DNA from: an uncultured Alphaproteobacteria bacterium | GTDB lineage: Bacteria > Pseudomonadota > Alphaproteobacteria > CAAHEQ01 > UBA3637 | Direction of reading: 5' to 3' | Assembly: GCA_937888725.1 (NCBI GenBank) | Contig: CALARE010000077.1 | Location: 1 to 37,131 of the forward strand | Length of the DNA: 37,131 nt | Part shown: positions 14,095 to 21,931 of the stretch, piece after piece | Position numbering within the stretch: position 1 is the first letter of the stretch | How the letters are laid out: each line of letters starts with the position of its first letter | The notes under the pieces: generated by a model | The model's database searches: none | The model's input: the letters and a program-made list of their open reading frames with translations, nothing else | What the model was told of the DNA's origin: nothing | Made by a program: the position numbers and the translations under genes

Positions 14095-16152
14095 ATGAAA
14101 ATACTACGTTTAATAAAAATGGCACTGTTATTCTTGCTTGTCTTTGCTTTGGCAGAGGTGCAGGTGCATTTTAATACGTTCTTTAATGTGTTGCCCTATG
14201 TGCTTTATGGCCTTTGTTTAATCGTGCTTTTAGGGGGCTTTTTTTGGTTGGTTAAGATTAAAGGGGTCAAGCTTTTTATTGTACCAGTTTTGATGGTTAT
14301 GTGTTTGGGGTGCCCTGCTTATGCGTTTGATTTTTCCGATTTAGCATCGAATGTGGATCGTCTTGATGATGTGCGTGATGAGTCGTTTATTGATACGCTT
14401 GAGGAGGCAAATACCGCTGGGCGAGCCTTGTGCGGGCATAATGCTGATGTGTCATATGACAATGCCACGCTGACAAAGGCAATTCAGGTGTTAGACTTTT
14501 TTAACAAACACAAGACAGATGGGGGCTTTTTAGGGGATGACACCCCAGCTCGCTGTGCGAATGAATATGTTGACATGGCTAAAGGGATTCAACAATCCCG
14601 TGCAGCTAAATGTTCCCCAACGTATGCAGTGCTTAAAAATTTGGCGTTGAAAGATAAGTGTTGGCCCTGTGATGTGACCGCAACTATTATCAGTGCGATA
14701 CAAAAAGTTTCAATTCAAACATATCAAAAAATTAATGAAGGTGCCAAGGTTTTATTAGGTGGGATTTATTTGATGTGGTTGGCATTGACCATTTTGGTTT
14801 CATTTGCAAAATTTGGGTTTGAAAAGTTTGGTGAGTTTTTTACAAAGCTTTTAAACCAAACAATTGTTGTGATTATTATCGCTCTTATTTTGCATGCCCC
14901 GTTGGTGCAATTTTATAAGATTACCATTTCACCCTTTATCACATATACCGCAGCTCTTTCGATGAAATTTTCCGAAATTTCGCAAGAACGGATGGGCGGA
15001 GGCAGTACCTTGTTCCAAAAAATTATTGATACATTGGGATTGGCGGCATCTTCAAAATGCAACTATTGTAATGAGATGAATAAGGATGTGAACAAAGAAG
15101 TTTCAACAGGGCAATTTATGGATTCGGCCTCTATTAATGGGATTTTATGTACCGTTTGTTCCACCTATCGTCAGGCGGCACCGATGATTTCATTGGGGCA
15201 AGTGATGATTTGTTTTGGTAGGACAACGCCAGAAACGCTTGGACAATTGCCGATTTTGTCACGCATTAGCCAGTTTTCAACGCCAAATATTTCTGTTTCA
15301 GTTACAGGGTATATTTTGGTGGCGGTCTTTAGTATATTCACCTTTTTGGTGGGATACTTTATTATGGCTTCTGTCTTTAAGTTGGGGGTTGTGTTTGTGT
15401 TGTTGCCGTTGTTCTTGGTGGCGTTTGCCTTTAAGATATCAAGACCATATGCGACCAAGGCGTGGGGATTGATTGTCTATGCCATGACGACGATTTTAAT
15501 CGTTTCACTATTTGCAACGATGATGATTCTGGGCTTTTCAGTCTTGTTGCCCGAAAGCTCGGTTAATGGGTTTATTACCTTCTTTTTCAGCAACGAATCT
15601 ATGGGGATGATTGATATGTTCTCGGGTAGCTCGTTCTTGGACAAATTAAAAGGTGCCTCAGGTGCGGAAGAAATTATCAATCGGATATCAGGTAGCATGG
15701 TGTCACAATATACGTTTATCCATGTGCTGACGATGACAAGCTTTGCCTATATTTGCATTTCAACGTTGAGTTCTGCTGCGGAATTGGCTGAACAAATTAC
15801 AAGTGCTTGGACAATAAACTCAAATGATGGACGTGTGTTGGGACAAGCTTTGACACAGGCCTTTTCTTCAACCAGCAAAGCGGCAAAAACGGCTTTGGGT
15901 GCGGGTGCCTTTATGGGTGGCCGTGCGTTGGAGCATACAACATATGATAAAGATGGGCAGGTTGTTACCAACACAAAGACAACAGATGAGTTGATGAAAG
16001 AAGCCTCCGACGCATCTGACAAGAACAAGGCGGGCGGAAATAAAAATAAAGAATATGTTTCTCATAACTCTACATCTAACCCAATGCAAGCACAAGGCAA
16101 TAAAAATGATGGTAATTGGCGTCGGGAAGGGCGGGTTGATATTGACAAATAA
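14095..16152 (+). CDS. VirB6/TrbL-like membrane protein 3 with extra CxxC pairs, 685 aa
   Basis: AGAGGGG precedes ATG 14095. Three N-terminal hydrophobic segments (residues about 5-25, 33-53 and 58-77) end in AYA-F, which may act as a signal-like cleavage site. A 110-residue soluble region with Cys113, Cys154 and Cys173 follows, then Cys189-Trp-Pro-Cys192 aligned with the CWxC of the two upstream paralogues. Membrane helices flank a loop holding two further pairs, Cys322-Asn-Tyr-Cys325 and Cys352-Thr-Val-Cys355. The core (residues about 400-580) carries more helices typical of VirB6/TrbL, and the 100-residue tail is polar. The extra cysteine pairs suggest disulfides or a metal site in an exported loop. 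This is the last gene of the operon; 196 bp separate it from rodA. Confidence 0.7.
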   Translation: MKILRLIKMALLFLLVFALAEVQVHFNTFFNVLPYVLYGLCLIVLLGGFFWLVKIKGVKLFIVPVLMVMCLGCPAYAFDFSDLASNVDRLDDVRDESFIDTLEEANTAGRALCGHNADVSYDNATLTKAIQVLDFFNKHKTDGGFLGDDTPARCANEYVDMAKGIQQSRAAKCSPTYAVLKNLALKDKCWPCDVTATIISAIQKVSIQTYQKINEGAKVLLGGIYLMWLALTILVSFAKFGFEKFGEFFTKLLNQTIVVIIIALILHAPLVQFYKITISPFITYTAALSMKFSEISQERMGGGSTLFQKIIDTLGLAASSKCNYCNEMNKDVNKEVSTGQFMDSASINGILCTVCSTYRQAAPMISLGQVMICFGRTTPETLGQLPILSRISQFSTPNISVSVTGYILVAVFSIFTFLVGYFIMASVFKLGVVFVLLPLFLVAFAFKISRPYATKAWGLIVYAMTTILIVSLFATMMILGFSVLLPESSVNGFITFFFSNESMGMIDMFSGSSFLDKLKGASGAEEIINRISGSMVSQYTFIHVLTMTSFAYICISTLSSAAELAEQITSAWTINSNDGRVLGQALTQAFSSTSKAAKTALGAGAFMGGRALEHTTYDKDGQVVTNTKTTDELMKEASDASDKNKAGGNKNKEYVSHNSTSNPMQAQGNKNDGNWRREGRVDIDK

Positions 16153-16236
16153 TGATTTGTTTCATGCTTTTAAAAAAGGCGGAATGTTCTTTGGTTTTTA
16201 TCAAGCCTATCAGCAATAATGGGTGATAAGCAAGAC

Positions 16237-16265
16237 TTGACAATTAACGCTTTCAGGTGTAAATT
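16237..16265 (+). promoter_or_regulatory. Probable promoter of the rodA-led cluster
   Basis: A perfect TTGACA (16237-16242) and TAAATT (16260-16265) are spaced by 17 bp. The leader of about 75 nt contains the short palindrome-like ACACAACGTGTGT near 16273. Confidence 0.5.
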
Positions 16266-16348
16266 CCTTAAACACAACGTGTGTGAATGTATGCGTTCAT
16301 AATAAAAGGGATGCTTTTTTGCCCATTTAATCATAGAAAGGAAGGAAT

Positions 16349-17512
16349 ATGCCTTTTTTTAAAGATAGGAACTGTTATCTTAAAAATTATAATCTGTCAT
16401 TGATGGATAAGATAAAAGGCTTTAATTATAAAATGCTCGCACTGATTTGTTTGGTTGTGATGATTGGTGTGATGACTCTTTTTAGTGCGGCAAATGGTCA
16501 TATAAGTCCGTGGGCAGATAAGCAATTTATCAGATTTTTGATGAGTCTAAGCGTGTTGTGCGTTGTGGCGATGGTGAACCTAAGACTTTGGATGAAGTAT
16601 GCCTATTGGATTTATGGGGTTAGTTTTTTGTTGCTGATTGGTGTGACTTTGTTCGGACATGTGGGGATGGGGGCTCAACGCTGGTTGAACCTTGGATTTA
16701 TGCGGTTGCAACCGTCTGAATTAATGAAAATTGCATTGGTGTTGGCATTGGCTCGTTATTTTCATAGTGTGACGCTTAATGATGTGCGTTCTATTCGCGG
16801 GATGATTGTGCCAACATTGTTGATGGTTTTGCCCGTGGCATTGATTTTGGAACAACCTGATTTGGGAACAGGGTTAATGTTGGTGTTTTGTACGGGAGCG
16901 ATTTTCTTCCTCGTTGGGGTTGAATGGTGGAAATTTGCTATTGTTGGAACGGGTGTTGCAACAGCTATCCCGATTTTGTGGACATTCTTGCATGATTATC
17001 AAAAAAGACGGGTGCTCACCTTTTTAAACCCTGAAAATGACCCCTTGGGGAGTGGGTATCATATTATGCAATCAAAAATTGCCCTTGGTTCGGGTGGTTT
17101 GATTGGGAAAGGTTTTATGGAAAGTACGCAAAGTAGGCTTAATTTCTTACCCGAAAAACAGACGGATTTTATCTTTACCTTAATTGCTGAGGAATTTGGC
17201 TTTTTAGGTTCAACGCTGTTAATTTTTTTATTCTTTGCGATTATTTTGTATTGCTTTTATGTGGGGATGATTTCGAACAATTACTTTGGCAAAGTATTAG
17301 CCACAGGGTTGGGTGTGAACTTTGCCCTCTATGTGTTCATTAATATTGGGATGGTGTCAGGGTTGCTCCCTGTTGTGGGGGTGCCATTGCCCTTGGTTTC
17401 CTATGGCGGGACGGCAATGATGACGTTGTTTTTTGGTTTTGGGCTGGTGCAATCGGTGTATATTAATAAAGAAATGGTCATTGGGCGTAATGGCTCGATT
17501 GATGATGATTAG
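16349..17512 (+). CDS. rodA: Rod-shape SEDS glycosyltransferase RodA
   Basis: RodA polymerises lipid II into glycan strands for lateral wall growth, working with PBP2 (MrdA) and MreBCD in the inner membrane. The 387-aa product, about normal length, shows the SEDS signatures GAQRWLNLGFMRLQPSELMK, EQPDLGTGLM, the loop FMESTQSRLNFLPEKQTDFI with the conserved Asp of the active region, and the C-terminal PVVGVPLPLVSYGGTAMM. About ten membrane helices are apparent. GGAAGG lies just before ATG 16349; an in-frame Met at residue 19 is a less likely start. The gene opens a cluster with the TPR-methyltransferase 8 bp downstream, then mreBCD-mrdA. In many relatives rodA follows mrdA instead, so the order here is rearranged. 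FtsW is the alternative, but the mre context favours RodA. Confidence 0.93.
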   Translation: MPFFKDRNCYLKNYNLSLMDKIKGFNYKMLALICLVVMIGVMTLFSAANGHISPWADKQFIRFLMSLSVLCVVAMVNLRLWMKYAYWIYGVSFLLLIGVTLFGHVGMGAQRWLNLGFMRLQPSELMKIALVLALARYFHSVTLNDVRSIRGMIVPTLLMVLPVALILEQPDLGTGLMLVFCTGAIFFLVGVEWWKFAIVGTGVATAIPILWTFLHDYQKRRVLTFLNPENDPLGSGYHIMQSKIALGSGGLIGKGFMESTQSRLNFLPEKQTDFIFTLIAEEFGFLGSTLLIFLFFAIILYCFYVGMISNNYFGKVLATGLGVNFALYVFINIGMVSGLLPVVGVPLPLVSYGGTAMMTLFFGFGLVQSVYINKEMVIGRNGSIDDD

Positions 17513-17520
17513 GGGGTCTG

Positions 17521-19317
17521 ATGTCAAACGTTGATTTGTTGTTAGATAGTGCCTTTTTAGCTTATAACCAAAAAGAGTATGACAAGGCAGAAGAATCGGC
17601 AAGACAAGCCCTTATTTTATCCCCCACGAATGGAGATGGGCTTTATTTGTTGGGGCTTATTGCGATCGAGTCAAATGCTTTGGAACCTGCGGAAAAATTG
17701 CTCTACCAAGCCGTTCAGCTGTATCCTAAGAATAAGAATTATAAGCTCTCGCTGGCATTTGTGCTTGAAAAACAAGGGCGTTTAGAGGAGGCATTATCCT
17801 TTTATGAACCGTTTAAGGAAGATGCTTCTGTCTTGGCACAAATTGGGTTTGTTTATTTAAAAAAAGGGCAAGCAGATTTTGCCAAATCAGCATTTGAAAA
17901 AGCGTTAACCATAAATAAAGGGGTGGCAACGGCTTATATCGGGTTGGCACTTATTTTAAGAGGACAGGGGCAATATGAAAAAGCACTTGATTGCTTGGTG
18001 CAAGGGGAAAGTGAGACAAAAACGGCTGAGTTATTGTATCAAAAAGCTGTTACCTATCGTTTGATGGGTAAATTTTCAGCAGGCTTGAGAGAGATAGAGC
18101 GGGCTTTGTCGCTTGAAAAAACGGCTGCTTTTTATAATGAAAAAGGTTTAAACGAAGAAGGGCTAAATCTCATGGAAGGGGCAAAATTATCCTATGGACA
18201 AGCCCTTGATATGAATGCGTATTTTGCAGATGCGTATGCGAATTTGGGGAACCTTTATTTAAAAGAAAATGATTTTAAACGAGCAGAAGATGCTTATAAA
18301 CGTGCTTTGGGTGTGGATAAGGATTTTTTAAATGCACATCATAATTTGGCTCTTTTATTGCATAAAATGGGGCGTTTGACAGAGGCGTTGGAGCATTTTA
18401 GAAGTGTGATTATTTTGAACCCGCGTCATCAAGAGGCTCTTTATAACCTTGCCATTATTTTGGAAGAAATGGGCGAGTATGAGGAGGCGGCAGGGCTTTA
18501 TTTCAACTTGCTGACATGGCAGGATAATCAAGAATGGTTGGTGTTGCGTCTTCGGATACAAAATACGCTTTATTTGTTGGCAAAAGGGGATAAAAAAGCT
18601 AAAAAACAAGCACGCTCATTTGCAAAAGGATGGGCAAAAAGTTTCCCCAATTGTTTGGTGGCAAAGGTGACAAATGCCGCCCTTAATCATGAAAAAATTT
18701 CAGATGAAGAAGCAAAAGCATACGCCACACAGCTTTATGATGCATTTGCCAATACCTATGATGAAGTCATTGAAAAATTGGACGCTAAAGCACTTGGAAA
18801 AATTGTTCCGCTTTTGCCAAAAGGTGTGCAAAAAGTGTTAGATTTAGGCTGTGGAACAGGCTCTTTGGCTGATTATTTAATGCAAGATGTGCCAGAGTTG
18901 GTGGGCGTTGATATTTCAAAAAAAATGCTTGATAAAGCGATGGAAAAAAAGGCTTATACCCGTTTGGTGCATCAAGATGTGTGCTCCTTTTTAAGGACTG
19001 ATACGGACACTTATGATGCCATTATTGCCAGTGATGTGGTGCCATATTTAAGTGATTTAAAGGGGTTTTTATCTCTTATTCACAATCGCTTAAATGCAAC
19101 GGGTGTTTTGTTAATGACGGTTGAAATTGGGGATGAAGAAGCAGGTATTTTATCCGAAAATGGACGCTTTTGTTATAAAGCAGAATGGCTCAAATCTTGC
19201 TTTAATGCGTTGGGATTTGTGCTCAAGCATTTTGATGAAATCCCCCTTCGTAAAGAGGGTGATTCAATTGCAAAGGGTGTGCTTATTTTAGCACAAACAA
19301 ATAAAGAAGATTGTTAG
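17521..19317 (+). CDS. TPR protein fused to a class I SAM methyltransferase, 598 aa
   Basis: AGGGGG sits just upstream of ATG 17521, 8 bp after rodA. Residues about 1-330 are tandem tetratricopeptide repeats (for example NGDGLYLLGLIAIESNALEP, ADAYANLGNLYLKENDFKRA and LNAHHNLALLLHKMGRLTEA), a protein-interaction superhelix. Residues about 395-598 form a methyltransferase: a lead-in YDAFANTYDEVIEKL, motif I VLDLGCGTGSLADYL, the acidic residue of motif II in VGVDISKKMLDKA, and YDAIIASDVVPYL. This is the COG4976-type TPR-methyltransferase arrangement. The substrate is unknown. Its place between rodA and mreB is suggestive of a role in envelope or polar assembly, but such genes occur in many contexts. 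No signal peptide is present, so it acts in the cytoplasm. Confidence 0.85.
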   Translation: MSNVDLLLDSAFLAYNQKEYDKAEESARQALILSPTNGDGLYLLGLIAIESNALEPAEKLLYQAVQLYPKNKNYKLSLAFVLEKQGRLEEALSFYEPFKEDASVLAQIGFVYLKKGQADFAKSAFEKALTINKGVATAYIGLALILRGQGQYEKALDCLVQGESETKTAELLYQKAVTYRLMGKFSAGLREIERALSLEKTAAFYNEKGLNEEGLNLMEGAKLSYGQALDMNAYFADAYANLGNLYLKENDFKRAEDAYKRALGVDKDFLNAHHNLALLLHKMGRLTEALEHFRSVIILNPRHQEALYNLAIILEEMGEYEEAAGLYFNLLTWQDNQEWLVLRLRIQNTLYLLAKGDKKAKKQARSFAKGWAKSFPNCLVAKVTNAALNHEKISDEEAKAYATQLYDAFANTYDEVIEKLDAKALGKIVPLLPKGVQKVLDLGCGTGSLADYLMQDVPELVGVDISKKMLDKAMEKKAYTRLVHQDVCSFLRTDTDTYDAIIASDVVPYLSDLKGFLSLIHNRLNATGVLLMTVEIGDEEAGILSENGRFCYKAEWLKSCFNALGFVLKHFDEIPLRKEGDSIAKGVLILAQTNKEDC

Positions 19318-19380
19318 GCCTGATTTAACATTTTGCGTTGATTTTGTTTTTTTTATATGCTTTTTAAGATAAAAAAGTTC

Positions 19381-19409
19381 TTGTTTTTTCTTTTAAATTC
19401 GTGTACAAA
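19381..19409 (+). promoter_or_regulatory. Possible promoter of mreB
   Basis: TTGTTT (19381-19386) and TACAAA (19404-19409) are spaced by 17 bp within the 132-bp gap before mreB. Both hexamers are imperfect. The RBS AAAGG lies at about 19433-19438. Confidence 0.35.
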
Positions 19410-19449
19410 TATGAAAAGTTGTTATTTATAAAGAAAGGCGTAGATATAA

Positions 19450-20505
19450 ATGCTGAAATTAGAGCGAATTAAGAGGATTTTAAAACACTTTTCATGCGAT
19501 ATGGCAATTGACCTTGGTACGGCAAACACACTTGTTTATGTGCATGGGAAAGGTCTTGTGTTGAATGAGCCATCTGTGGTTGCAATTGCAGAGCATAGAG
19601 GGAAAAAGCAGGTCATTGCTGTGGGTAATGAGGCAAAGCAAATGTTGGGTCGTACCCCTGGGCAAATTCAAGCTATCCGCCCGTTGCGTGATGGGGTGAT
19701 TGCTGATTTTGATGTCGCAGATGAGATGATTAAACGCTTTATTCAAAAGGCATTAGGGCACAAATCATTAGCCCGTCCCATGATTGTGATTTGTGTGCCA
19801 TCAGGTTCAACAGCCGTGGAACGCAGGGCAATTCAAGATGCAGCAGACAATTCACGGGCGAGAAAGGTCTTTTTAATTGAAGAACCAATGGCGGCCGCAA
19901 TTGGGGCTGGGTTGCCCGTTAATGAACCATTTGGTTCAATGGTGGTTGATATTGGCGGTGGGACAACTGAAGTGGCGGTTATCTCTTTGGGTGGGATTGT
20001 GTATGCACGTTCTATCCGTGTTGGGGGTGATAAGATGGACGAATCCATTATTTCATACATCCGCCGTAACCATAGCTTGTTGATTGGTGAGGCGTCAGCT
20101 GAGCGGATTAAAAAGGCGATTGCTGCGGCGTCTATCCCGACCGAGGGTGAGGGGATGACCATTCCTGTTAAGGGTAGAGATTTAAGAAATGGTGTGCCAA
20201 AAGAAATTGTGGTGACGGAACGCCAAATTGCAGAAGCTTTGGCCGAACCTGTGGCTCAAATTGTTGAAGCGGTAAAAGTTGCTCTTGAACATATTGACCC
20301 CGAATTGGCTGCTGATATTGTCGATCGTGGGATTATGCTCACAGGCGGTGGTGCTTTGCTCAGACGCTTAGATTCAGTGCTCAGATCAGCAACAGGGTTG
20401 CCCGTTTCTGTGGCGGAAAATGCCCTTCAATGTGTGGCATTAGGTTCTGGTATTGCGGTTGAAAAAATTGGCAAGTTTGAAAATATCTTAACCAGTATGT
20501 ATTAA
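19450..20505 (+). CDS. mreB: Actin-like cell-shape protein MreB
   Basis: MreB polymerises on the inner membrane face and positions the elongasome. The 351-aa length is normal. The phosphate-1 motif MAIDLGTANTLVYVHGKGLV, the phosphate-2 stretch MVVDIGGGTTEVAVISLGGI, and the adenosine motif IMLTGGGALLRRLDSVLRSA are intact, as is EEPMAAAIGAGLP between them. The start at 19450 follows AAAGG and gives an N-terminal amphipathic helix typical for MreB (MLKLERIKRILKHFSCD). The spacing to mreC is 50 bp and contains a hairpin. Regulation probably includes a separate promoter in the 132-bp gap after the methyltransferase gene. There is no sign of divergence from chromosomal MreB. Confidence 0.97.
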   Translation: MLKLERIKRILKHFSCDMAIDLGTANTLVYVHGKGLVLNEPSVVAIAEHRGKKQVIAVGNEAKQMLGRTPGQIQAIRPLRDGVIADFDVADEMIKRFIQKALGHKSLARPMIVICVPSGSTAVERRAIQDAADNSRARKVFLIEEPMAAAIGAGLPVNEPFGSMVVDIGGGTTEVAVISLGGIVYARSIRVGGDKMDESIISYIRRNHSLLIGEASAERIKKAIAAASIPTEGEGMTIPVKGRDLRNGVPKEIVVTERQIAEALAEPVAQIVEAVKVALEHIDPELAADIVDRGIMLTGGGALLRRLDSVLRSATGLPVSVAENALQCVALGSGIAVEKIGKFENILTSMY

Positions 20506-20510
20506 TAAAC

Positions 20511-20540
20511 CCTTGGTTATTGGGTGTTTGTCCACCAAGG
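20511..20540 (+). promoter_or_regulatory. Hairpin between mreB and mreC
   Basis: CCTTGGT (20511-20517) and ACCAAGG (20534-20540) form a 7-bp perfect stem with a 16-nt loop right after the mreB stop. No T run follows, so it is not a classic terminator. It could stabilise or set the 3' end of the abundant mreB message and reduce mreC expression. Confidence 0.4.
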
Positions 20541-20555
20541 TGATGAGGTCGAATA

Positions 20556-21428
20556 ATGGCAGGCAACAAGTTTTTTAGATTGCAACGGATTAAACAGCAA
20601 TTAAAACGGTTTGTTGCTCTGCCATTAGCGTTTTTTGCCCTTTGTTTGTTTGTGTTTATGGCAAAATCTGATGCCCCCTTTGTTTTAGAGGGGAGACGGG
20701 CGGTTTATGATACACTCACCCCTGTGTTGAAAGAGGTAATGTCCCCCATTGATCTGTTGGTTGAAAAGGTGGGCTTTATTAAAAACTATGTCTTTGTGTA
20801 TCAAGAAAATGAACGTTTAAGAGCTGAAAATCAACAATTAAGAGGGTGGCAATATACCGCCTTACAACTGGCACAAGAACAAAAAGAATTGTTCCTACAT
20901 TTAAAATATGAACCGCATTTTAAAGCGTCAAGCAAATATGTGAGAATGCTTGGCGAATATAATAGCCCCTTTACCCATGCAATTGTGCTTGAAGGGGGGA
21001 CGCAACAAGGCATTTTTAAAGGAGATGTCTTGATGCAAGAGAATGCCTTGTTTGGTCATGTGATTGAGGTGAATTTAAACACGTCTCGGGCACTTAAATT
21101 GACGGATTATTTTTCACGGTTGCCTGTTTTTGTGGGAGCTGATAAAACGCCAGCGATTTTGATGGGGGATAATCAAAATGAACCTGTTTTAACCGCTTTG
21201 CCTGAGGAACATCACATTAAAGAAGGGGATCGGGTTGTGTCAGCTGGGATTGCTGGTGTGTATCCTGAGGGGTTAATGATTGGTTATGTTTCAAATCAGC
21301 AAGGTGATTTTCGGGTAAACTTGGTTGCTAAAAAGGGAGAAAATAGCTTTATTCAGGTGATTCATTTTAATTTGGGTGGTCTGATTGAGGATACGGCAAA
21401 ATCCCCTTTGTTAAATAAGGAGCGTTAA
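20556..21428 (+). CDS. mreC: Rod-shape-determining protein MreC
   Basis: MreC is a bitopic inner-membrane protein whose periplasmic beta domain binds PBP2 and activates the elongasome. The 290-aa product has a short basic cytoplasmic N-terminus, a membrane helix at about residues 22-40 (LPLAFFALCLFVFM), and a coiled coil (FVYQENERLRAENQQLRGWQ). The conserved beta-barrel region follows (FTHAIVLEGGTQQGIFKGDV, VSAGIAGVYPEGLMIGYVS). GAGG lies about ten bases before ATG 20556. The stop TAA overlaps the start codon of mreD (TAATG at 21426-21430), which indicates translational coupling. Length and motif order are typical for the family. Confidence 0.93.
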   Translation: MAGNKFFRLQRIKQQLKRFVALPLAFFALCLFVFMAKSDAPFVLEGRRAVYDTLTPVLKEVMSPIDLLVEKVGFIKNYVFVYQENERLRAENQQLRGWQYTALQLAQEQKELFLHLKYEPHFKASSKYVRMLGEYNSPFTHAIVLEGGTQQGIFKGDVLMQENALFGHVIEVNLNTSRALKLTDYFSRLPVFVGADKTPAILMGDNQNEPVLTALPEEHHIKEGDRVVSAGIAGVYPEGLMIGYVSNQQGDFRVNLVAKKGENSFIQVIHFNLGGLIEDTAKSPLLNKER

Positions 21429-21931
21429 TGCAAAAACAGGTGTTTCAAAAATACATGGTGCTGTTGGCTCCGTTTTTGTTGCTATTAACGATTGCTTTTT
21501 TTGAAAGTGCCTTGCTTTTTAGTTTTCATAAAAGCTATCCTTTGGTGTCAATCGTATTTGGTTTTGTATTTTATTTTCGGATTTTTAATCCAGATAAATT
21601 GAATCTTGTATTGGTGTTTTTATTGGGTGTGTTTGTTGATTTTTTGATGGCCTATCCGTTGGGGTTTGAGGCGATTGCCTTTTTAATGGGGGCGTTTTTG
21701 GTGGGGTTAAATCGCGAAATGTTGGTGCATTTATCCTTTATGAAACAATGGTTGGCATTTTCGTTGATTTTGTTGTGTGTGATGTTGATAAATCAGTTGG
21801 TACTTGCTCTGTTTTTAGAAAGAGGGGTTGGCTTTTTATCCTTTATGTGGGATTTTTTTGGGTTGTTTTTATGTTATCCCTTTATAGCAAAAGGGACTGC
21901 GTTTATCAACCAAAAAATAGGGGGATTTTAA
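21428..21931 (+). CDS. mreD: Rod-shape-determining protein MreD
   Basis: The 167-aa product is almost entirely hydrophobic with five to six predicted membrane helices and starts MQKQVFQKYMVLLAPFLLLL. MreD sequences are poorly conserved, but the typical stretch with a PDKLNLVLVFLLGVFVDFL pattern (a DxxxG/DFL-like motif) and the position between mreC and mrdA make the call secure. Translation is coupled to mreC by a one-base overlap, and the stop is directly followed by the mrdA start. It acts in the inner membrane as an elongasome partner of MreC. Confidence 0.88.
   Translation: MQKQVFQKYMVLLAPFLLLLTIAFFESALLFSFHKSYPLVSIVFGFVFYFRIFNPDKLNLVLVFLLGVFVDFLMAYPLGFEAIAFLMGAFLVGLNREMLVHLSFMKQWLAFSLILLCVMLINQLVLALFLERGVGFLSFMWDFFGLFLCYPFIAKGTAFINQKIGGF

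Noticed and set aside
10882..16152. A complete type IV secretion locus
   Set aside because: Only VirB6-like genes are present; no VirB3, B4, B8-B11 or VirD4 sequence signature was seen on either strand in the window.
16152..16226. 24-aa open frame overlapping the stop of the third VirB6-like gene (TAATG)
   Set aside because: The overlap could allow coupling, but the peptide shows no signal and nothing supports translation.
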